Assembly: GCA_023393895.1 (NCBI GenBank)
Contig: JAEXBT010000071.1
Location: 1-18,977, forward strand
Length of the DNA stretch: 18,977 nt
From: Pseudomonadota bacterium
GTDB lineage: Bacteria; Pseudomonadota; Gammaproteobacteria; Xanthomonadales; Xanthomonadaceae
Direction of reading: 5' to 3'
A model generated the notes under the pieces. The model was not told the DNA's origin and ran no database searches. It saw nothing but the letters and a program-made list of their open reading frames with translations. Positions 13,684 to 18,977 of this stretch are shown one piece after another. How positions within the stretch are numbered: the first letter of the stretch is position 1; every line of letters begins with the position of its first letter. Made by a program: the position numbers and the translations under genes.

Positions 13684-15897
13684 TCAGCGTGCTTTCGCGC
13701 GCCAGGCGCGCTGGCGAAGGGTCTGCGGTTTGAGACCGCACAGCGCGGCCAGGACGGACCGCGGGATGCGCGGTGGATGGGCTGCGGTGGCCTCGGCCAG
13801 CGCCAGCTCGGTCAGGTGCAGGTAGGACGCACGGGTCACCTGTGCATCCAGGTGCCCGATCAGTGCGGCGAGCGCCGCTGTGGTGTGCGGTCCGCGCGTG
13901 CGGTGGTCGGTGAGCCACTCGTGGTCGGTGACATAAGCCTGTGGCCTGCCGGATCCTGCGTGCATCATCATGACCAGTTGCGCACGACGAGCCGGATCGA
14001 CCCCCCACAGGCGCAGGAGCAGTGCGTTGGCCACGCCGTGGCGCAGGGCATGCAGGGTGATGGAGGCATCGCCGCTGGCCCGGCGCAGGGCGTCGACCAG
14101 ACGCTCGCGGACCTCGATGTCCGGCGGCTCCAACGGCGAATTGTCTTCGGCAAACAGCCGGGCGTCCGCCAGGTGCGACCATTGCGCCTGGCGCTGACTG
14201 ACAAATGTTTCCAGTTCCCCCAGCGCTTCAGGGCCGAGCAACTTGTGCAGTGGCAATGCGCGCAAGCCGTTGGCGGTCTTGCTTCGCCGCACTGTCAGCC
14301 ACACGCCGCGCCAGTCGCCGTGGCCGTCCTGGCGCACATCGGCGATGCGCACGTTGCCGGCCTCGCCCCAGCGCAGGCCAGCGCCGTAGAGCAGGTGCAG
14401 CAGCGCACGGTCGCGATCGCGCCGCGAACCATCTGTTCCGGGGTGCTGGTCCAGCGACGCCAGCGCATCCATGTACTCGCGATAGGTGACCAGATTGGCG
14501 CGCGGCCGCCCGATCCCGGCGGGCAGATCCCAGTGTTCGGCGAGGTCGACGGTCGGACCACCGGCGGCCGCCCGAAAATCCAGCAGCTCCTGGAAGCCGA
14601 GGAGCGCCAGAAATCCTCCCCGCTGTTCCGACAGCTGCACCTCCATCGCGGTGAGCCTCTCGAGCAGGTCCTCGGCCTCGACCGTGGCCGGATCGAGGTC
14701 GGCGGCCAGCTGCACCAGCCAGCGCCCATACGCCATGTAGCGGCGGATCGAGGACGGCATCAGCGCCCGTCCGCGCGCCTGGCTCAGCGCATGGCGCGCC
14801 CAGGCCGCCATCAACACCGTCCAGCCGCCGATGTCCGCGTGCGCTTGCTGCCACGCCGCCAGCTGCAGGTCGGCCACGCCACGGGGATCCACACCGGGGC
14901 CAGACTCGCGCACGATCAGCGCCCGGCGCAATGCACGCCAAGCCTGCCAATGCCGGGCGGGGACGCCACGCGGCGGCTGCAGCGATCGACTGCTGGCAAC
15001 GGCGACTGTCGGCAAGTCGTGGGTCGGGTCTTCGGCCTTGGCCGGATCCGGCAGGACCGGTCCACGGCCGCCAAACAGCCGGCGATGCGCGCGTGGTGGA
15101 AGCGACTCGCAGGCGTCGGCGTCGATCGCCATTTCCATCAAGAAGGGCGGTAGGCGTATCGCCCAATACAGTCGTCCCTCTCGCACCAGCGTGGTCACCG
15201 TTGCCGGTAGGCCCGGAATGGCGAGCGCCCGTGCAGCCGCCTCGAGCGCCAGGTCAGTGGGCGCGGTGGTGGGGTAGTCGCGTTGCCAGCGTCGCACGAG
15301 CGGTTGCGTGATCGGGCCGTACCGCCAGCGTCGCAAGCGGGCCACGCCGCGGTCATCGCCGTGCACCAGCAACACGTCCTCGCGCTGCCACTGTGTGCGC
15401 GCCTCGCCCAGTGCATGCAGCAACGGCACGGCCAGCAGCGCATCGAAATACACCAGGGCATACGTCACCACGCCCTGCCGCGCCAGCGGCGACAGCTCCG
15501 CCGGCAGGCGTGGCAGTGCGTCGGCCAGTGCATCACGACAGTGCATCGCCCGCCCCATCGCTGCGGCATCGGCGGTGGCGACGGGCGACGCCACGAATGG
15601 GTGAGCGGTTGCGGTACCGATGCCCGTGTGCGTCCACATGCCCAGCGCGCGGCCGCGGGCCAGTGCGTGGTCGATGGCGTTGTGGATATCTGCGCGATCG
15701 CCGGCTTGGGTGATGCGCGCGAGAGCGGCGAGCAGTCGTGTCCTGTCGGCGTCTGCCAGTGGGGCATCCGGCTCGCCGTTGGCGATGCCGTTAAGGCCGA
15801 TCTCCAGCAGCAAGGCGTGTGCGTGCTGCTCTGCTCGGTGTCTGCGGGCCGCCATGCCGCGCAGCTGCGGCCGGGCCGTCGTGTCGAGCAAGCTCAT
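13684..15897 (-). CDS. Large tyrosine recombinase (737 aa), complete catalytic set
   Basis: The last 250 residues form a full tyrosine-recombinase catalytic domain: R509 (GAGLRWGE), K540 (RRSKTANGLR), H616-A-L-R619-H (LHALRHG), G681-H682 (LIGHLDAQ) and Y692 (ASYLHL). A core-binding domain lies before it (about 340-480). Residues 1-330 are an extra N-terminal region that I cannot assign, making the protein about twice the normal integrase length. After the tyrosine a tail (IPRSVLAALCGLKPQTLRQRAWRAKAR) looks like a small helix-turn-helix. I chose the ATG at 15897 because it overlaps the upstream gene's stop as ATGA and has CAGGAG upstream; the longer open frame to 16197 would overlap that gene by 300 bp. 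It is the best candidate for the catalytic recombinase of the element. Confidence 0.87.
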   Translation of the reverse strand: MSLLDTTARPQLRGMAARRHRAEQHAHALLLEIGLNGIANGEPDAPLADADRTRLLAALARITQAGDRADIHNAIDHALARGRALGMWTHTGIGTATAHPFVASPVATADAAAMGRAMHCRDALADALPRLPAELSPLARQGVVTYALVYFDALLAVPLLHALGEARTQWQREDVLLVHGDDRGVARLRRWRYGPITQPLVRRWQRDYPTTAPTDLALEAAARALAIPGLPATVTTLVREGRLYWAIRLPPFLMEMAIDADACESLPPRAHRRLFGGRGPVLPDPAKAEDPTHDLPTVAVASSRSLQPPRGVPARHWQAWRALRRALIVRESGPGVDPRGVADLQLAAWQQAHADIGGWTVLMAAWARHALSQARGRALMPSSIRRYMAYGRWLVQLAADLDPATVEAEDLLERLTAMEVQLSEQRGGFLALLGFQELLDFRAAAGGPTVDLAEHWDLPAGIGRPRANLVTYREYMDALASLDQHPGTDGSRRDRDRALLHLLYGAGLRWGEAGNVRIADVRQDGHGDWRGVWLTVRRSKTANGLRALPLHKLLGPEALGELETFVSQRQAQWSHLADARLFAEDNSPLEPPDIEVRERLVDALRRASGDASITLHALRHGVANALLLRLWGVDPARRAQLVMMMHAGSGRPQAYVTDHEWLTDHRTRGPHTTAALAALIGHLDAQVTRASYLHLTELALAEATAAHPPRIPRSVLAALCGLKPQTLRQRAWRAKAR

Positions 15898-18089
15898 GAT
15901 GCGCTCCTGCGCACCCGCGGCAGGGCCATGCCATCGGCGATCGTGTCCAGCGCGTCGAGTGCCTGAGCCGGGGCATCGACCATGGCGCGCGCCTGCATCG
16001 GCGCCCCCGGCTCGTCGCCCAATGTCCAGTGTCCGAGCCATGCGCAGCGGAGGTCGCCGCGGACGTGGCGATCCGCCAGCAATGACGCGAATCGTGCACG
16101 ACCGGCATTGGTTGGCATGCCCGAGGCTGGCAGGGGTGCGCGCAGTTCCTGCAGGGTCGCGGCACGCACTGATCGATCCGGCAGCACGGTCACCCACGGT
16201 TCGGGCAGGCGACGGCCCCGCAGGCGCCGCGAGAGCCAGGCGCGATGTTCGATCAGTGCGGCGATCAATTGACGCAATGCGGCGCTGACCGGCACGATCC
16301 GCGCCGAGGAGCGATCCTCGGCACCGGCACGGGACTTGTCGTCGATGATAAGCACGTCATCGGCATCCAGCAGCACATCGAGGCTACCCGTATGCGGACG
16401 CGCACCCGTCAGCCACAGTGCCAGCTCATGCGCCATTGCCTGAAATTGCGCGTGGTATGCGATGACGTTTTCCATCGGTGCGCGGGCACCGGGCCGGGCG
16501 CGCATCATCCTGCGCAGCTTGGCCAAGTACGTCTCACGGGCCCGGCCAGCCGGCGTGCGCTGCATGCCGACCCATCCGTGAAAAGCAATAACCGTGTCCG
16601 GTCCAAGGCCATTTCCCAGGCGGCGAGCGATCCAGTCCAGTGCTGGATGGTGCCAGTGCGCGATGGCGACCATGGTGCTGCCGTAATAATGCGCGGGCGC
16701 GCGGGAGTAGCTGAGATCGGTGCCGCGGATCAGCGCGGACTCCGCGGGGCCCGCGCCGGTTACGTGCAGGGCGTGCTCCATCACTCGTGCCAAGCGCCGC
16801 GGCGTAACGGCACTGCACTTGTCGCGTGCATGCGATCGTAGCCAAGCGATCGCGCGTCGCGCTTCGGCGCGCGTCGCGAATGCGTCACCCACGCGAGCGT
16901 CGGCCTGCACCCGCAGCGCCAGGGCACCGGGGAAATTCTGTGGTAGCGGCAGGACGACATGGCGGGCGATCGGCTCGCATACGTGCACTGCGTTGGGCGA
17001 TGGCAGCGCCGCACTCAGCGTCGCTGGAACGCACAGCGCCAGCGGCTGGCGCAGCAATCCTGGCTGACCGGGCTGCAACGCCGCGACCGATTCGACCACG
17101 CGCCAGCGCGCGACGGCGGTGATGGGGGCGCCTGCGACGAGCGACCCAATAGCCAGCGCACGCGTTGAGGGCTCGGCGCCCGCCAAGGCGCTGCCGAGAT
17201 CCGCCAGCACGCCATCGGTAATCGCGTGCGGGCGACCGACCCGACCGACGTTGGCGTTTTGGCGGGCAGCGCGCCACTGCAGGCTGCCCATCGCCAAACG
17301 CATGGGTCGCGTCTGGGCATGCTCGGCACCCGGGAGGGTGGCCGCGGCCACACCCACTGATTCGACCACCTCGCCATCGTCGGCTATCTGCGTCGCGCAC
17401 AGTGCCGGGCGCAGGGCGTCTGCCATTGCCTCGGTGGCGGAGGCGTCCAGGCGCGTCTCGCGAGCGGCGGGTTCCAGCAGGGGTGGCAGGGTCTCGGGGG
17501 CGATCTGCAGCGCCTCGCGGAGTTCAAGAAACGCGGCGCATCGCCGGGCGTATGTGGCGATGGTTGCCAGCGCAGGATCCCGGCACTGGCGATCGGCCCA
17601 CGTCCGCAGGCCAACGATGGCGGCGGCGAGCAGCGGCTGGGCGCGGAAGGTGGCGCCGCTGTGTGGTCCATCCCAGATTCCGTCGCCGATCGGCAGGTCC
17701 CCGCTGTGCTCGGCCAAGCGTCGCAGGCACAGGCCGGTCTCGTATCGCTGGCTGGCCAAGGCAGGATCCCCGATTGCGTACAGCTCGGGGTAGCGCCAAG
17801 CGTGCACGCAAATGGCGGCAGCGAGGGTCGAGGTCAGGCGCGTGCGCGGAGAGATGCGGACCCAGGTGACCAGCCCGCAGGCCGGGCTGGCGTGGGTGAG
17901 CAAGCGCGTTAGCCGCGGTGGCAGTTGCGGGTTGGAGACGCGGCTGGCACTTGCCCATGCGGGCGGAGTGTCGAGCGCGGCGAGGGCACGCTCAACTGCG
18001 TACGCGGCCCAATCGAGCTCGACGCCGTCCAGGCGCTGGTCGCCCAGGCGCTGGGCGATGACCTCAGGGGTGATGTTGGGGCTATGCAT
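15894..18089 (-). CDS. Recombinase-like protein (731 aa) without visible catalytic tyrosine
   Basis: This protein shows the outline of a tyrosine recombinase but not its full active site. Near the C-terminus are R564 (LWLTGARP, like ALxTGLRP), K585 in a beta-hairpin context (IIDDKSRAGAEDRSSARIVPVS), a degenerate box II region (PTNAGRARFASLL, N661 and R664) and a clear LGH687. No tyrosine follows in the next 44 residues to the end, where the nucleophile should lie. It may be a non-catalytic partner that binds the ends. The N-terminal about 530 residues are Ala/Arg-rich and unrecognised. It is the first gene of the minus-strand module; the start at 18089 has GGAG about 9 bases upstream, and its stop overlaps the next gene's ATG. 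Confidence 0.75.
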   Translation of the reverse strand: MHSPNITPEVIAQRLGDQRLDGVELDWAAYAVERALAALDTPPAWASASRVSNPQLPPRLTRLLTHASPACGLVTWVRISPRTRLTSTLAAAICVHAWRYPELYAIGDPALASQRYETGLCLRRLAEHSGDLPIGDGIWDGPHSGATFRAQPLLAAAIVGLRTWADRQCRDPALATIATYARRCAAFLELREALQIAPETLPPLLEPAARETRLDASATEAMADALRPALCATQIADDGEVVESVGVAAATLPGAEHAQTRPMRLAMGSLQWRAARQNANVGRVGRPHAITDGVLADLGSALAGAEPSTRALAIGSLVAGAPITAVARWRVVESVAALQPGQPGLLRQPLALCVPATLSAALPSPNAVHVCEPIARHVVLPLPQNFPGALALRVQADARVGDAFATRAEARRAIAWLRSHARDKCSAVTPRRLARVMEHALHVTGAGPAESALIRGTDLSYSRAPAHYYGSTMVAIAHWHHPALDWIARRLGNGLGPDTVIAFHGWVGMQRTPAGRARETYLAKLRRMMRARPGARAPMENVIAYHAQFQAMAHELALWLTGARPHTGSLDVLLDADDVLIIDDKSRAGAEDRSSARIVPVSAALRQLIAALIEHRAWLSRRLRGRRLPEPWVTVLPDRSVRAATLQELRAPLPASGMPTNAGRARFASLLADRHVRGDLRCAWLGHWTLGDEPGAPMQARAMVDAPAQALDALDTIADGMALPRVRRSAS

Positions 18090-18117
18090 GTGTCCGGCTC
18101 CGGGACGGGCTGGACAC
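18090..18117. promoter_or_regulatory. Dyad GTGTCC...GGACAC in the leader of the recombinase operon
   Basis: Arms GTGTCC (18090-18095) and GGACAC (18112-18117) surround 16 bases that include the Shine-Dalgarno of the 731-aa gene. A bound protein or an RNA stem here could limit recombinase expression. The arms are short, so chance is possible. Confidence 0.25.
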
Positions 18118-18145
18118 CTACACTAGGGCACAGATCGCGCGTCAA
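18117..18145 (-). promoter_or_regulatory. Candidate sigma-70 promoter for the recombinase operon
   Basis: On the minus strand TTGACG (18145-18140) matches five of six -35 bases and is followed after 17 bp by TGTAGG (18122-18117), a weak -10. It would start transcription shortly upstream of the 731-aa gene, with the four recombinase-module genes downstream. Confidence 0.35.
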
Positions 18146-18255
18146 AACCCGGAATGGAGGATGAAAAACGCCGCGAATCCGGATTTGGACGGATGCCTTG
18201 TGTCGACATGGATGCCGGGTGCAGGCTCTGAAGCAGGTATTTAACGCGCCCGCGG

Positions 18256-18265
18256 GCGTGATTGG
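18256..18265 (-). repeat. Inner subterminal repeat block, right copy
   Basis: In reverse complement this reads CCAATCACGC, matching CCAGTCACGC at 593-602 with one difference. It is 15 bp inside the right TIR, the same distance as on the left. Confidence 0.55.
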
Positions 18266-18280
18266 TGTGGCGTGGATCGC

Positions 18281-18353
18281 GTCGACTGGCGGCGCAAGTG
18301 CTTGATGTGGCAGGCCATCTGAGGCGCCCCCAACCTAGGGGCGACAGGGGGCA
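18281..18353 (-). repeat. Right terminal inverted repeat (TIR-R)
   Basis: Read in reverse complement, this copy starts TGCCCCCTGTCGCCCC, then GGTTGGGGGC after two variable bases, and closes with CTTGCGCCGCCAGTCGAC, matching TIR-L in order and spacing without gaps; I count 12 differences in 73. The palindrome seen in TIR-L is CAAGCACTTG here, one base off. The differences cluster in the middle of the repeat, which suggests the outer and inner blocks are protein-binding sites under selection. Confidence 0.85.
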
Positions 18354-18381
18354 AAGGGCGCAGCTTCCAGGATGATGTCGG

Positions 18382-18636
18382 TCAGCGGATCTTGCCGTTC
18401 CAGAGCTTCACTGCGGTCATTTTCAGGCGCGGCCCGCCGCCCGTTTGTTCGATCACGGGGACAAGATCCGGCCGGTGCGCTGCGGCAGGCGCGCCGAGGT
18501 CTTCGGGCCGAATCGTGCGGTCCGCCAAAGGGTGTCTCAGCTCCCGAAAATCCTCGGACGTGCGACCTTCCAACAGGCGGCGCAGGCTGGGGATGGTCAG
18601 GCGCTTTGGGGCGGGGCGAACAGGGCGCTCAGTCAT
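18382..18636 (-). CDS. Short hypothetical protein just outside the element
   Basis: An 84-residue protein, MTERPVRPAPKRLTIPSLRRLLEG to WNGKIR at the end, with no recognised family. It is rich in Arg and Pro, looks soluble and has no membrane helix. I prefer the ATG at 18636 to the longer frame from 18675 because AAAGGAG lies at the right distance upstream. Its stop is 29 bp outside the right TIR, so the element appears to have inserted immediately downstream of it without breaking the gene. Function unknown. Confidence 0.55.
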   Translation of the reverse strand: MTERPVRPAPKRLTIPSLRRLLEGRTSEDFRELRHPLADRTIRPEDLGAPAAAHRPDLVPVIEQTGGGPRLKMTAVKLWNGKIR

Positions 18637-18774
18637 GGGATCTCCTTTAGCGTTTCCTAGGCTTGCTGGGACCATTGAAGCACCTTGGCGTCGCAGGTGC
18701 TGTGACAGGTGTGGGTGAGTCTGCGTACGTCAGTCCGTCAGCAGCAGCGGAAGTGACCGGCTAGAAAGAAGAGA

Positions 18775-18936
18775 ATGTGGGGTTGCGATGCGCTTGCGGT
18801 GGTGACTCGTGCACTGGCGAAGATCACCTCGGACCTGATCAGAGTCGCTGAGCACATCCGAAGCACGCGGATTCGTGCACTTGATGAGCGTCCCGTGGCT
18901 GAGGTGCTCGCCTGCGGGGCCTTGAACACGTGTTGA
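18775..18936 (+). CDS. Possible small ORF or gene remnant near the right edge
   Basis: A 53-residue frame (MWGCDALAVVTRALAKITSDLIRVAEHIRSTRIRAL...) follows a purine-rich GAAAGAAGAG. The translation is amphipathic and more protein-like than the opposite-strand frame, but nothing identifies it. It could be a genuine small gene, a decayed fragment or chance. Confidence 0.2.
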   Translation: MWGCDALAVVTRALAKITSDLIRVAEHIRSTRIRALDERPVAEVLACGALNTC

Positions 18937-18977
18937 GCCACGTTCGGACCATCACTGGTAGGCAGAACAGGTAGAAG

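Larger units (their letters stand above)
505..18353. mobile_element. TIR-bounded tyrosine-recombinase element carrying a restriction/defence cargo
   Basis: The two ends are a 73-bp imperfect inverted repeat (505-577 against 18281-18353, 61 of 73 positions identical when aligned by hand), with both outermost bases matching as T/A. Between the ends are two convergent gene blocks: cargo genes on the plus strand and a four-gene recombinase module on the minus strand whose first gene starts about 190 bp inside the right TIR. A phage-integrase-type protein with all catalytic residues (737 aa) supports mobility. No target-site duplication is obvious, which suits tyrosine recombinases better than DDE transposases. 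The cargo encodes a type III-like restriction-modification pair, DinD, an ATPase and a helicase. The boundaries are inferred from the repeat alone; no empty site is available here for comparison. Confidence 0.72.

Noticed and set aside
13777..15153. Plus-strand open frame (458 codons) opposite the 737-aa recombinase
   Set aside because: Antisense shadow; the recombinase catalytic residues are on the minus strand.
15898..16197. N-terminal extension of the 737-aa recombinase by 100 residues
   Set aside because: It would overlap the upstream gene by about 300 bp; ATGA coupling with CAGGAG at 15897 gives a better start.
11868..18089. Assignment to recombinase-in-trio (RIT) or Tn554 families
   Set aside because: Gene sizes (731, 737, 257, 321 aa) and order do not match what I know of those families, although the concept is similar.
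505..18353. Target-site duplication at the element ends
   Set aside because: Only AA is shared between the outer flanks (503-504 and 18354-18355), too short to count.
1..18977. CRISPR array, tRNA or rRNA genes
   Set aside because: I saw no regularly spaced direct repeats and no cloverleaf or rRNA-like sequence on reading through.

Overview
The window looks like part of a GC-rich proteobacterial chromosome. Codon use and protein style would fit a gammaproteobacterium of the Xanthomonadaceae type, but no rRNA or housekeeping gene fixes the taxon, so this is only an impression. Host-like DNA flanks a single large accessory element of about 17.8 kb.

Layout. At the left edge is the 3' end of a small membrane-protein gene (to 377), then non-coding DNA. 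At 505-577 a 73-bp sequence begins that returns in inverted orientation at 18281-18353, with 61 of 73 positions identical by eye and a further conserved block inside each copy. These terminal inverted repeats (TIRs) appear to be the ends of a mobile element. Inside it the genes form two convergent blocks. The left block (869-11830, plus strand) is a defence-like cargo: a small protein of unknown function, a type III-like restriction subunit with SF2 helicase motifs and a C-terminal PD-(D/E)XK nuclease, a DinD protein, a beta-class DNA adenine methyltransferase with an unusually long C-terminus, an archaeal-type P-loop ATPase with a DUF234-like tail, and an SF1 (UvrD-like) helicase with a RelE/ParE-like N-terminal domain. 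The right block (18089 down to 11868, minus strand) encodes the probable mobility machinery: a 731-aa recombinase-like protein with no visible catalytic tyrosine, a 737-aa tyrosine recombinase with all catalytic residues visible, a 257-aa unknown, and a 321-aa tyrosine recombinase whose box II histidine is replaced by Glu. Beyond the right TIR lies a short hypothetical gene with a strong ribosome binding site, then DNA with little recognisable coding content.

How it may work. The Res-like and Mod-like proteins would form a restriction-modification pair. DinD is inserted between them with translational coupling, which suggests a link between restriction and RecA/SOS physiology. The ATPase and helicase follow in tight arrangement but sit behind a pair of adjacent palindromes that could form a separate promoter/operator. 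The methyltransferase carries an AT-richer patch exactly where the target-recognition domain should be, suggesting specificity exchange. The four-gene recombinase module plus long TIRs resembles other tyrosine-recombinase transposons in concept (Tn554, recombinase-in-trio elements), but its gene sizes and arrangement do not match the ones I know. The TIR-bounded recombinase element and its multi-gene restriction cargo are the most interesting content here.
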